NCBI RefSeq assembly: GCF_022346995.1
Contig: NZ_JAKRNM010000008.1
Location: 62,001 to 126,000 of the forward strand
Reading direction: 5' to 3'
DNA length: 64,000 bases
DNA from: Paenibacillus sp. ACRRY
GTDB lineage: Bacteria > Bacillota > Bacilli > Paenibacillales > Paenibacillaceae
The notes below the pieces were generated by a model, which saw only the letters and a list, made by a program, of their open reading frames with translations, ran no database searches and was not told the DNA's origin. Positions within the stretch are counted from its first letter, which is position 1, and every line of letters begins with the position of its first letter. The position numbers and the translations under genes were made by a program. Of this stretch, positions 32,744 through 41,576 are shown piece by piece.

Positions 32744-33856
32744 TTAATTCGAAGCTGGCGCATCTGTACGGAAAGGATAAAGGAACTGCTTCGGAATATC
32801 CGTCTCGAATGTCATGAGTTCGTCCGTCGTAGGATGAATGAAGGATAACACGCGCGCATGGAGTCCAAGACGTCCGAGTGTTTTGGTGCGTGAACCATAT
32901 TTCTTGTCACCTGCGATGGGATGTCCGAGATCTTCCATATGCACGCGGATCTGGTTTTTGCGGCCGGTTTCCAGCCGAACTTCGAGCAAGGAGAATTCAC
33001 GGTTCGATTGCAGCCTTTTATAGTGTGTGACGGCATGCTGTCCATCATTGGGACGTGGACTGGAATACATCTTCAATGTTTTGCTTTCCTTCAGCCACGA
33101 GGAAATGGTACCCACCGGTTTGGCTACCTGACCTTCGACAAGTGCCACGTATACACGTTCCTGGACCTTGTCCTTCCAGTTGTCCTGCAGATTCTGCTTC
33201 ACTTCTTCACTCTTCGCAAACATCATGACACCTGATGTATCCCGATCAAGCCGGTGCACGACAAATATGCGGTTCCGCGAATCGGTGCGGCGTACATGTT
33301 CGGTCAATTGTCGATACGCGGTAAGGTCGTCGCTGCGATCCGCAGCAATGGACAACAATCCAGCTTCTTTGCGAATGACAATGATATCATCATCCTCATG
33401 CAAAATCGTAAGTCCTGACATGGTAGGGGCGGCTACGGCGCCTTCCTTACTGATGGATACGATCTGCCCTGGTGTCAGCGCCTGATTAAACTTGGTAATC
33501 ACCTTCTGATCCACGGATACTTGTCCACGGCCCAGGATGGACTTGACTGCATTTCGGCCTGATTTTAGATGTTGGAGCAGGAAGTTCAGCAGCTCATCCG
33601 GCTCAGTTACTTTATATTGGCGAGGAGGTTCCTGTTTACGATAATGGGCATTGCCCGCACGTTTAGGAGCACCTTTGGGTTTGGAAGCTGTCGAGGTTTT
33701 CGAGACTAAGGGCTTCTTCGATGCTCCACTATTAAGGGATTTGGAAGCCCCAGAAGACGAAGAGTTTGCTTTCGTGGAACGTGCTGCCGAGGCACCACCC
33801 GCTGGTCCTTTACCTTTGGCCGAGGGACGGCCTGTTGATCGATTGCGTTTATTCAT
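32744..33856 (-). CDS. RluA-family pseudouridine synthase
   Basis: rRNA pseudouridine synthase of 370 residues. The N-terminal 80 residues are a basic Ser/Lys/Ala-rich extension with no fold. An S4 domain (about 88-135: LLNFLLQHLKSG, ILGRGQVSV) precedes the catalytic domain (about 150-365) with catalytic Asp204 in HRLDRDTSG, ALVEGQV and RKNQIRVHMEDLGHPI. The start is ATG 33856, with AGAAGGAG about 10 bp upstream. The extension may aid RNA binding. The target uridine is not predictable, but the family includes RluD, RluC and YjbO/YlyB-type enzymes. Confidence 0.9.
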   Translation of the reverse strand: MNKRNRSTGRPSAKGKGPAGGASAARSTKANSSSSGASKSLNSGASKKPLVSKTSTASKPKGAPKRAGNAHYRKQEPPRQYKVTEPDELLNFLLQHLKSGRNAVKSILGRGQVSVDQKVITKFNQALTPGQIVSISKEGAVAAPTMSGLTILHEDDDIIVIRKEAGLLSIAADRSDDLTAYRQLTEHVRRTDSRNRIFVVHRLDRDTSGVMMFAKSEEVKQNLQDNWKDKVQERVYVALVEGQVAKPVGTISSWLKESKTLKMYSSPRPNDGQHAVTHYKRLQSNREFSLLEVRLETGRKNQIRVHMEDLGHPIAGDKKYGSRTKTLGRLGLHARVLSFIHPTTDELMTFETDIPKQFLYPFRTDAPASN

Positions 33857-34046
33857 GAATACTAATCTCCTTCTGAACAGCCTGTACCGCTTGTGTGCAT
33901 ACGATCCGTTCATTTCGTTTATGCAGTTCAATATACCATTAACCGGGTGCAAATAAAAATAGGTGGATCAAATCTGTTATCCATCCAAGCGAGCGAGAAT
34001 TGAGATTCATAGAATAAGGTATCCCATAGCATTGGAGGTGTTACTC

Positions 34047-34454
34047 ATGGGTGTATTCCTCGATATGAGAACTTCGATGAACTCGGGAACCGTAGGACAG
34101 CCCGGTTTATCTCTAGGTCCAACTCCAGAAGCATTTGGTTCAATTGGCCTTCAGACCCTTGGTGTTGTGAATCCCATTGTCACCTTGAATGGCACGGTTG
34201 GCGTTACCGGAGAACTTGGAGATACGTTCGTTGTAGAAATCGTACGTGGCCACTTATACGATCCATTCTTTTTAATCTATCGGGCTGAAGGCACGATAGG
34301 TCAGAACGGCGGGGCCGAATTTCATACGTTTACAGCGCAGGATCTGTCAGCGCCACCTGCTCTGGAAAGCGTGTATACTTCGTTTATTTCCGGAGTGTCT
34401 ACGGCAGTGCGTACTGGACCGGAAATGTTCTACGGCATTGCAGCAACTCCTTAG
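34047..34454 (+). CDS. Hypothetical Gly/Thr-rich beta protein
   Basis: Unrecognised 135-residue protein, cysteine-free, rich in Gly, Thr and Ser, with alternating strand patterns such as GTVGVTGELGDTFVVEIVRG and AEFHTFTAQDLSAPP. There is no clear signal peptide, though MGVFLDM is mildly hydrophobic. The start is ATG 34047, 6 bp after GGAGGTG. It could be a self-assembling surface or spore protein; this is inference from composition only. It is monocistronic and followed by a terminator at 34610. Confidence 0.7.
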   Translation: MGVFLDMRTSMNSGTVGQPGLSLGPTPEAFGSIGLQTLGVVNPIVTLNGTVGVTGELGDTFVVEIVRGHLYDPFFLIYRAEGTIGQNGGAEFHTFTAQDLSAPPALESVYTSFISGVSTAVRTGPEMFYGIAATP

Positions 34455-34608
34455 TATTAGTTGTAACTCTTTCCACTGGATGTAGAGCGTTAGAATCCTG
34501 ATTTGCAAGACCAGCAGAGTTTGCCTTATACCCGGAACAAACTAGTGATGGTGGTTCAAGATGGTTTGGCTCTCAAGGAAGTATCCTTGGATTCAGATGT
34601 ACCAGAGA

Positions 34609-34646
34609 AGCAAAAATCCCGGCTCCAGGAGTCCGGGATTTTTGCT
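34609..34646. terminator. Perfect bidirectional terminator
   Basis: GCAAAAATCCCGG (34610-34622) pairs perfectly with CCGGGATTTTTGC (34633-34645) around a 10-nt loop. It lies between the hypothetical gene at 34047 and the convergent GT-D gene. Confidence 0.88.
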
Positions 34647-34697
34647 GTGCAGCGTGCGAGTGTGACGGTTTACTCCGTCAGGTTTCATTTATGCAGA

Positions 34698-35408
34698 TCA
34701 GTTGGCACGACCTTTGAGAATGATGTTATTGGCCTTGCCAAAGTCGATTGCAACCTTACCCGCCAGTGCAGCTGTGCGTTCCGCCAGCACAACCGCGTTG
34801 ACACCGCAGCAGAAGAGGGCAACGTCAAAAGCATCCCGGTTGGTTTGAATCCACTGAAGCGTTTCTCCCATCTGATCCCAGCTGTCAAAAGGCAATGCTG
34901 CTGCAATGTTCAGATGATAGGGTTCCTGGACCAGCATGTTATGCAGTGCCTCAAGCTCGCGGGTAACCAGCAGAATTCGTTGGCCTCCGAGCATCTCCCA
35001 GAAGCGAGGCGTCTGGGCCAATTCCCTGTTCACGCAGGCATGGCAAGTGAGGGCTGGAGAGATGCCGAAATGGGCGAACAGCACGTCGGTTAGCGGCCGT
35101 TTGAGATGATCGGGAGCTTTGATTGAACTGTCTCCGTAGGGAAGAACCCCTACGAGATCGGCCCGCTGCAAGGAGGCAGCTACTTCATCCCGGAGCTGTG
35201 TATTGGGTAGGGTAAGCCCTTTTTGCCCCAGATTGGCCTTAATGGCCCAGCGCTCTTGAAGAACCTGCTCCGTCGTCCATACCGTTTCCTGGGACATGAC
35301 AATATTCTCGCCATCCCCAACGCGAACAAGAGAGAAGGGACGTTGTTCTCTGATCGCCGTTTCCAGCTGATCCAGCACACCATCCATCTCAAGATATTGT
35401 GAATTCAT
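34698..35408 (-). CDS. GT-D fold glycosyltransferase
   Basis: Cytoplasmic glycosyltransferase of 236 residues of the GT-D fold (former DUF1792 type). The catalytic metal motif is in the N-terminal FSLVRVGDGENIVM (DGE), followed by DLVGVLPYGD and a conserved C-terminal VALFCCGVNAVVLAE. The start is ATG 35408, with AAAGGAGGT about 12 bp upstream. It is divergent from the rhamnosyltransferase-like gene, and with it borders a surface-glycan cluster. The sugar and acceptor are unknown. Confidence 0.82.
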   Translation of the reverse strand: MNSQYLEMDGVLDQLETAIREQRPFSLVRVGDGENIVMSQETVWTTEQVLQERWAIKANLGQKGLTLPNTQLRDEVAASLQRADLVGVLPYGDSSIKAPDHLKRPLTDVLFAHFGISPALTCHACVNRELAQTPRFWEMLGGQRILLVTRELEALHNMLVQEPYHLNIAAALPFDSWDQMGETLQWIQTNRDAFDVALFCCGVNAVVLAERTAALAGKVAIDFGKANNIILKGRAN

Positions 35409-35657
35409 AGCAGCTTACGGACCTCCTTTGAAAATGGAATTGCTCTATTCTATGTTCGCGTTCCTTCAACGTTTTGTACGTTCAACCCGCAGGGGCAATC
35501 TTGGGGGTGTATATCAATCTATTTATATAGGAACTAGTGCAAGTGTCCGTACCGGTTCTATCTTCCTTTCATACGCTATAGAGTCGACTGCCAAAACTAT
35601 GAAATGAATCTGTCTTCGGCGCAGGAAGATTGGCAGATTCGAATGAGGAGGAATGTT

Positions 35658-36347
35658 ATGTCCAGGAAAGTCGTGATTGAGATTAATTTCAACAACTATG
35701 GGATGGATCCGCAGCGGCTTACGAGAGAATGGTTGGAGCGGAGAATGAGCATTTTTCGCACCTTTACCTTGCACTCTCTTAAGGCGCAGACAAATCAGGA
35801 TTTTCTGACAGTTGTGAAGCTATCCAAGGAGTCGGGAGATTTGATGCAGGAGATTCTTGCCCAGCAGGAGCCACTTCCTAGCAACATTCGTTTTGGGACC
35901 AACATCGAGAGTGTGCGGGCAATTCTGGCCTTTGCAGAAGGATCGGAGTACGTCTATATTGCCCGTCTGGATTCAGATGATCTGTATCACCGGACCTTCG
36001 TACAGCAGCTCTATGACGTGCAACCACAGCCGCAGACGATGGCACTGATCAATCAGAACGGATACCTGTGGGACAGCGTGAATAACGAGATGGCCCCGGC
36101 ATTTCACCGTTCACCACAATTCTATGTCTACTTATACAAAACGGCCGAGTATGCAGCGGGATACCGGGTGAAGCTCCCAGGCAGAGGTACGCATGGCAAT
36201 GTCATCGATCTGCCGCACGAGCTGCTCGCTCCGCGCAATTATGTCAATATCGTTCATTCCAACAACACTTCGGTTAAGAAGGTACCACCAAAAGACCGGT
36301 TAAGCCGGGACGAGATGGATCAGGTATTACGTGAATTCATGATCTGA
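35658..36347 (+). CDS. Putative rhamnosyltransferase (PF11316-like)
   Basis: Glycosyltransferase of 229 residues with the features of the putative rhamnosyl transferase family: RRMSIFRTFTLHSLKAQTN near the N-terminus and the DxD-like metal motif in YIARLDSDDLYH. The start is ATG 35658, 7 bp after GAGGAGGA. It is followed at 18 bp by a dehydratase gene and begins a six-gene glycan run. Transfer of a deoxyhexose is suggested by the family name only. Confidence 0.8.
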   Translation: MSRKVVIEINFNNYGMDPQRLTREWLERRMSIFRTFTLHSLKAQTNQDFLTVVKLSKESGDLMQEILAQQEPLPSNIRFGTNIESVRAILAFAEGSEYVYIARLDSDDLYHRTFVQQLYDVQPQPQTMALINQNGYLWDSVNNEMAPAFHRSPQFYVYLYKTAEYAAGYRVKLPGRGTHGNVIDLPHELLAPRNYVNIVHSNNTSVKKVPPKDRLSRDEMDQVLREFMI

Positions 36348-36365
36348 CTAGGGAGGGATTCATCC

Positions 36366-37355
36366 ATGATTAAAGGACAAACGATTCTGATCACTGGAGG
36401 AACAGGCTCCTGGGGTCAAAAGCTGACTGAAGTCCTGCTGGAACAGGACCCTGCCGAGATTCGCATCCTGTCGCGTAACGAATATGCCCAGATTGCCATG
36501 CAGCGGGAATTCAGCCATGATGCCCGACTGCGTTTCCTCATTGGGGATATCCGGGATTACCGGGCAGTGGAAGATGCGTGCAAGGGCGTGGACGTTCTTT
36601 TTCATCTGGCTGCATTGAAACATGTTCCAGTATGCGAGGACCAGCCGGACGAAGCGTTCAAGACGAATGTCATCGGTACGCAGAACATTATCCGGGCCGC
36701 GATCCGTATGCAAATTCCAAAAGTCATCGATGTCTCGACGGACAAAGCCGTAGATCCGATTAACGTATACGGCATGACGAAGGCGCTGGGTGAAAAAATG
36801 ATGATTCGTGCCAATTGGCTGAGTGAACATACCCGGTTTGTCTGCATCCGCGGTGGTAATGTGCTGGGTACAAGCGGTAGTGTAGTGCCTTTGTTCCGTC
36901 GCCAGATTGACGAGGGTAAGATGCCAACGATTACGGATAAGGGTATGACCCGCTTTTTTCTGACTCGTACGGAAGCCATTCATTTACTACTCAAGGCAGC
37001 TGGAGCTGCGGTAGGCGGTGAGACCTTTGTGATGAAAATGAAAGCCTGCAAAATGACAGAGCTGGCGTCTGTCATGCTTGAATATGCCGGGCGACCGGCC
37101 TTCGACTATAAGGTTACGGGCATACGTCCAGGTGAGAAATTGCATGAAGTGCTGATTTCGCCTTATGAGGCGCCGCGTACCTATCAATACGATGAACAAT
37201 ATTACGTGATCCTGCCGCAGGAACCGGACAAGCGCCTGAGCGATGCATATCGTACACTGCCCCGAGTAACCTTCTCCGAGTACGGTTCGGACAGTGACTT
37301 GATGAAGCGGCAGGCCATTGCCGAATTTTTGCGTGCAGGCGGCTATATCGACTAA
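36366..37355 (+). CDS. UDP-N-acetylhexosamine 4,6-dehydratase (PseB/CapE/CapD type)
   Basis: NAD(P)-dependent extended short-chain dehydrogenase of 329 residues that converts UDP-GlcNAc to a 4-keto-6-deoxy sugar. The nucleotide-binding loop is GGTGSWG (11-17). The catalytic set is STDKA (124-128) with Tyr135 and Lys139 (YGMTK). FHLAALKHVP and CIRGGNVLGTSGSV are typical of PseB/CapE. No membrane helices are present. The start is ATG 36366, with AGGGAGG upstream. The next step enzyme is not obvious in the cluster, so the final sugar is unknown. Confidence 0.9.
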   Translation: MIKGQTILITGGTGSWGQKLTEVLLEQDPAEIRILSRNEYAQIAMQREFSHDARLRFLIGDIRDYRAVEDACKGVDVLFHLAALKHVPVCEDQPDEAFKTNVIGTQNIIRAAIRMQIPKVIDVSTDKAVDPINVYGMTKALGEKMMIRANWLSEHTRFVCIRGGNVLGTSGSVVPLFRRQIDEGKMPTITDKGMTRFFLTRTEAIHLLLKAAGAAVGGETFVMKMKACKMTELASVMLEYAGRPAFDYKVTGIRPGEKLHEVLISPYEAPRTYQYDEQYYVILPQEPDKRLSDAYRTLPRVTFSEYGSDSDLMKRQAIAEFLRAGGYID

Positions 37356-37373
37356 CAAAGGGAGGCGGAGTGT

Positions 37374-38864
37374 TTGGAGATACAAACGATGCAAGACAGA
37401 TTAAACAGCCGCTCCCTGAAAGCCGTCGTGATTGGTCTTGGTTATGTTGGACTTCCCATGGCGGTGGAGATGGCACAGGCCGGTTATCGCGTTCACGGGA
37501 TCGATATAGATGCTTTCAAGGTGGCAAGACTGCGTGCGGGTGATTCCTATGTCATCGGAATTGAAGACGAGATCATACAATCGCTAACCCAAGCCGGGTT
37601 GTTTACAGCGGGTACGGATTATGCCGCAGTAACGCAAGCGGATGTCATTGTGATCTGTGTACCTACGCCGCTGACAGCTGATCATCAGCCGGATATTTCA
37701 TATATTGCTGCAGCGGTGGATGGCATGACTCCTTATTTGAAGGAGGGGAGCCTGGTTATTTTGGAAAGCACGACGTACCCCGGCACAACGGAGGAGCATG
37801 TGAAGCAGCCGCTCGAAGCAGCCACAGGCTGGAGAGTAGGCGAACAATTTTATGTCTGTTACTCTCCCGAACGGGTGGACCCGGGCAGTGTGAACTATGG
37901 TGTGAAAAATACCCCGAAGATTATCGGTGGATCAACGCCTGCTTGCCTGTCCTATGGCAAAGAATTCTATGGCTCATTCCTCAATGAAATTGTTCCCGTC
38001 AGTTCAACGACGGTGGCCGAAACGGCGAAGCTGTTCGAAAATACGTTCCGCAGCGTCAATATTGCGCTGGTAAACGAGCTCACGCCTGCCTGTGAACAAA
38101 TGGGCGTGAATATCTGGGAAGTGCTGAACGCGGCAGCAACCAAGCCTTTTGGCTATATGCCGTTCTATCCGGGTCCAGGCATCGGTGGACATTGTATCCC
38201 CATTGACCCCATATATCTGTCCTGGGCTGCTAACCGGCAGGGATCAGATCTGCAATTCATTACACTCGCGGATGCGACCAATCGGCAGATGCCAGAGCGT
38301 GTGGTTCAGCGTGCAGTAGAGTTGCTGAAACAGGCGGGTACGAGGGTTAAGGGGGCGCGCATAGTACTGGCAGGCATGGCTTACAAAAAGGATATTGACG
38401 ACTTGCGTGAATCGCCGGCGCTGGACGTCTTCCGCCTGCTGAGCGCAGCGGGAGCAGAGGTTGTTTTCACAGACCCAATGGTACCGGTCTTCCGCAAGGA
38501 TGATGGCTCTGTGCTTCAGTCTCAGCCTGCTGTGCCCGGCTTGTGGTCTTGGGCCGATCTGGTGATCATCACGACTGACCATTCGGGCTTCAATTATCAG
38601 GAAATGGCGGATCATGCAAAGCTCATATTCGATACTCGGAATGCGACAGCCGGGTGCCACGGAGGGCATATCGTGGTGCTGGGACAGCCCAATCGGACTG
38701 AGGCAGCAGTGTTGCAAAGTGTCCAGAAAGTGCATGATGCGCAAGAGGAACAAGTGAATGAAGAGGAGCAAGTAATGCAGAATGTAGATGAAGTTCAGGG
38801 TGCAGCCAAGGAAGAACCTGCACATCTTTCAGAGAAAACGGTGGATACCCATGGCGAATCATGA
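37374..38864 (+). CDS. Nucleotide sugar (UDP-HexNAc) 6-dehydrogenase
   Basis: Four-electron oxidising dehydrogenase of 496 residues. The NAD loop is GLGYVGLPMA (21-30), the middle domain carries NTFRSVNIALVNELTPAC, and catalytic Cys274 is in GIGGHCIPIDP. It resembles WbpA/WecC/CapL-type enzymes making UDP-N-acetylhexosaminuronic acids. The last 45 or so residues are an acidic, Gln/Glu-rich tail beyond the usual family end. The start is TTG 37374, 8 bp after GGAGG. The stop lies inside the next gene (14-bp overlap), implying translational coupling to the methyltransferase. Confidence 0.9.
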   Translation: MEIQTMQDRLNSRSLKAVVIGLGYVGLPMAVEMAQAGYRVHGIDIDAFKVARLRAGDSYVIGIEDEIIQSLTQAGLFTAGTDYAAVTQADVIVICVPTPLTADHQPDISYIAAAVDGMTPYLKEGSLVILESTTYPGTTEEHVKQPLEAATGWRVGEQFYVCYSPERVDPGSVNYGVKNTPKIIGGSTPACLSYGKEFYGSFLNEIVPVSSTTVAETAKLFENTFRSVNIALVNELTPACEQMGVNIWEVLNAAATKPFGYMPFYPGPGIGGHCIPIDPIYLSWAANRQGSDLQFITLADATNRQMPERVVQRAVELLKQAGTRVKGARIVLAGMAYKKDIDDLRESPALDVFRLLSAAGAEVVFTDPMVPVFRKDDGSVLQSQPAVPGLWSWADLVIITTDHSGFNYQEMADHAKLIFDTRNATAGCHGGHIVVLGQPNRTEAAVLQSVQKVHDAQEEQVNEEEQVMQNVDEVQGAAKEEPAHLSEKTVDTHGES

Positions 38865-39597
38865 TCGGGTAAGTGAACGGTATTATGGCGAGATCAACTC
38901 GGAAGATTCCCATGAAGCCACCCGGACCCGCATCCACTGGATGTGCCGGGAAACAACTGGCAAACGAATACTGGACGTCGGATGCAGTCAGGGGATTACC
39001 TCCATTTTACTGGCGCGTGAGGGGTTTCGTGTAACAGGGATCGATCTGGAGGAAGAGAGTATCCGGTATGCGCAGGCAGAGCTCGCCAAAGAGTCCAAAC
39101 CTGTCCGGAACAATGTGGATTTTCGCATGCTGGACATTACCCAGTGGAAAGTAAAGACCACTTTCGATACCGTGCTGCTCGGAGAAGTGCTGGAGCATTT
39201 TGCCCATCCGGAGACATTATTGCTTCAAGTTCATCGACTGCTCCAGGAGGAAGGGACGCTGATCGTGACTGTGCCGTATGGCTATCATCCGTTTTATGAT
39301 CACAAGCAGACGTTCTATGCAGGAAACCTGGCGATGTGCCTGATGCCGTATTTTGAAGTATTGAAACTGGAGGTTCATCATAAATATCTATGTTGCGTGG
39401 CCCGCAAGCGCCGGAAAACGCAGCTGCATATGTCGCCAACCCTGAAACAAGTAACGGAGTGGATGCAGCTGGATCATGTGCATTTTGCTGAGGTCGAGCA
39501 GAACCATCTTCGCCTGATGAAACTGCGCAAGAAGGCGCTGGACCAGGCGGTAGAGCAGGTGAAGCGGCTTCGTCGTCAGGAGAATGCGGAAGGGTAA
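38851..39597 (+). CDS. Class I SAM-dependent methyltransferase
   Basis: Methyltransferase of 248 residues with motif I ILDVGCSQGITSILL (about 33-47), GIDLEEESIRYAQ and VLLGEVLEHFAHPE. The start is ATG 38851; it overlaps the end of the dehydrogenase. GGTGG lies about 6 bp upstream. It is next to glycosyltransferases, so methylation of a sugar in the surface glycan is likely. The C-terminal 60 residues are basic and helical. Confidence 0.88.
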   Translation: MANHDRVSERYYGEINSEDSHEATRTRIHWMCRETTGKRILDVGCSQGITSILLAREGFRVTGIDLEEESIRYAQAELAKESKPVRNNVDFRMLDITQWKVKTTFDTVLLGEVLEHFAHPETLLLQVHRLLQEEGTLIVTVPYGYHPFYDHKQTFYAGNLAMCLMPYFEVLKLEVHHKYLCCVARKRRKTQLHMSPTLKQVTEWMQLDHVHFAEVEQNHLRLMKLRKKALDQAVEQVKRLRRQENAEG

Positions 39598-39651
39598 CGG
39601 GTGTAGGAAGAACCAACGAAATACGCGTACGACAGGAAGGGGCACGGGAAC

Positions 39652-40782
39652 GTGATCACCATCAGTCTGTGCATGATTGTGAAGAACGAGGAACGCACGC
39701 TTGCGCGCTGTCTGGATTCGGTAGCCGGAATCACGGACGAGATCGTCATTGTGGATACCGGTTCATCCGACCGTACGATGGACATTGCTGCGCAGTATAC
39801 CGACCGGATCTACACGTATGAGTGGATGGATGATTTTGCCGCAGCGCGAAACTACTCATTCGACCAGGCAACGCAGGAATATATCTTGTGGCTTGACGCG
39901 GATGATGTGCTGCTGCCAGCGGAACGGGCGAAGCTGGAGAAGGTGAAGCAGCAGCTGCCGTCCGAGGGGGAGACGGCAGCTGTGATCTTGAACTATACGC
40001 TGGCCGAGGGGCCGGAGGGGAGTCAGCTCGTGACGGACCGCAGGCTTCGCCTGGTCAAGCGGGATGCCGGGTGCCGCTGGCATGGCCGGCTGCACGAGCA
40101 GCTCAGCTCCCCGGCGAGTGGGGTCATTACGGCAGACATTGCCGTCACGCACCGCCGCGAAGCGGGCCATCATTCGGCGCGTAACGTGCGCATTCTGCGC
40201 AAATGGATCGCCGAAGAGGGCGTAGCCCAGGGTCGCCTGCTGTTCTACTATGCAGGCGAATGTTTTGACCGCCAGCGTTATGCGGCGGCGGCTCGGGGGT
40301 ACGCGAAGCTGCTGGAGCAGCCCAGCGGCTATCGCGAGGATCGGCTCATTGCCTGTGCGCGGCTGGCAGAGTGTTATGAGCGGCTGGGGCAGCCGGGACG
40401 CAAGCTGGGTGCTCTGCTGCAGTCGTTTCAATACGATCTGCCGCATGCGGATTTCTGCTGTGCGATCGCGGCCTGCTTCCATGAACGGCAGGAGCTGGTC
40501 TCAGCGATCTACTGGTATATGCAGGCTGTAGATGTGAGCAGCCGCGATACGGGTCTGCGCCCGGTGCCCGCAGCCTGCCGCACCTGGCTGCCGCATGCAC
40601 GTTTATCGCTCTGTTATGCCCATCTGGGCAATTGGGAACAGGCACTTAAGCATAACACAAAAGCCCGGGAGTTTCTGCCGAACGATCCCGGCCTGCTGGA
40701 TAATCGTCAGAAGCTGGAAGTCATTTTACGCAAAGAGATTCGGAATCGGGAAGAGAAAGACGAGGCACAGTCTCGAACGTAG
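39652..40782 (+). CDS. Family 2 glycosyltransferase with C-terminal TPR region
   Basis: Protein of 376 residues. The GT2 domain (about 1-180) has ISLCMIVKNEERTLARCLDS, VDTGSSDRT and the metal motif LWLDADD, with RWHGRLHEQL as in SunS-like transferases. The remainder (about 210-360) contains TPR-type helical repeats such as ARLSLCYAHLGNWEQALKHN. The start is GTG 39652, 9 bp after GGAAGGGG. It is last in the glycan run. The TPR portion probably binds a protein or long glycan acceptor. Confidence 0.87.
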   Translation: MITISLCMIVKNEERTLARCLDSVAGITDEIVIVDTGSSDRTMDIAAQYTDRIYTYEWMDDFAAARNYSFDQATQEYILWLDADDVLLPAERAKLEKVKQQLPSEGETAAVILNYTLAEGPEGSQLVTDRRLRLVKRDAGCRWHGRLHEQLSSPASGVITADIAVTHRREAGHHSARNVRILRKWIAEEGVAQGRLLFYYAGECFDRQRYAAAARGYAKLLEQPSGYREDRLIACARLAECYERLGQPGRKLGALLQSFQYDLPHADFCCAIAACFHERQELVSAIYWYMQAVDVSSRDTGLRPVPAACRTWLPHARLSLCYAHLGNWEQALKHNTKAREFLPNDPGLLDNRQKLEVILRKEIRNREEKDEAQSRT

Positions 40783-40821
40783 AAGAACAGTCGTGAAGGC
40801 AAGGATACAGTTTAATAGATG

Positions 40822-40874
40822 TGAAATAAGCAGTCCTGCTTGCCAAGATATTGGCGAGAGGGGCTGCTTATTGG
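40822..40874. terminator. Bidirectional terminator hairpin
   Basis: AATAAGCAG (40825-40833) pairs with CTGCTTATT (40864-40872), with an inner CTTGCCAA/TTGGCGAG pairing. It lies between the glycan run and the convergent DUF5412 gene. Confidence 0.7.
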
Positions 40875-40881
40875 TGTTCAT

Positions 40882-41406
40882 TTACTTTTCCGGGGATAAA
40901 CAATGTACATACTGGTCCTTCATGTGCAGGCTTTTGCATGCCCAGCCCCGGCCATCATAGATTTCGTCTTCGATGTTGAGCGTTATGGTCTCATCCGAGT
41001 ATTTACTCCAGTTTTCGATCCGAAGTGTATTTTCGCTCTCCCATTCCAGATGGTTATTCCCGTGATGCTCGGCGCGGTAGATGGTTTTCACAATTGAGGC
41101 ATCCGAACCATTCGTTTTCCTCACATCCACCCAAATGGTTACTCCACCGGCTGCACCGCCGTAAGGTACTCCGTATATCTCAGCTGTATATTCTCCATTC
41201 CGTGAAGGTATAGAATAGCTTAGTTCTCCCTGTTCGGAACGTTCAAATGTTGAGAAGTAAGGACGGAGGTTGGAATAGGCGACGAGCATGAATAATGGTA
41301 TGAAGATCAATAAGGTGGTTGTCGTGAGGATGGGATGTCTGCGTATCCAGAGCTTACGGGACTTGGTTGTGGATGAACTCGAATTAGCCTGTTGGTGGCG
41401 TTCCAT
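40882..41406 (-). CDS. DUF5412-like membrane-anchored protein
   Basis: Protein of 174 residues: a polar Ser/Thr-rich N-terminus, one helix (about 25-45, ILTTTTLLIFIPLFMLVAY) and an extracytoplasmic domain. The domain begins with SIPSRNGEYTAEIYGVPYGG and has GGVTIWVDV, ending with LEWESENTLRIENWSK, the DUF5412 pattern. The start is ATG 41406, about 10 bp after AAAGGAGG. The function is unknown. It stands alone. Confidence 0.75.
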   Translation of the reverse strand: MERHQQANSSSSTTKSRKLWIRRHPILTTTTLLIFIPLFMLVAYSNLRPYFSTFERSEQGELSYSIPSRNGEYTAEIYGVPYGGAAGGVTIWVDVRKTNGSDASIVKTIYRAEHHGNNHLEWESENTLRIENWSKYSDETITLNIEDEIYDGRGWACKSLHMKDQYVHCLSPEK

Positions 41407-41576
41407 TGATGTTTTGCCTCCTTTGGAGTCAAATGACATGGATATGTAGGTGGTTTTATTCATGTGAATCATTTAAAAGCTGCATTTAATGATAATATCA
41501 TAGGAATTGTTTTAATGATTACAATGAAGTTAAAAATATCCTAATATGAATGATATATCTAATAGAGGTGCTGCAA

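Noticed and set aside
34503..35093. 196-codon plus-strand frame after the Gly/Thr-rich gene
   Set aside because: It passes through a perfect terminator hairpin and overlaps the GT-D gene in antisense; no ribosome site.
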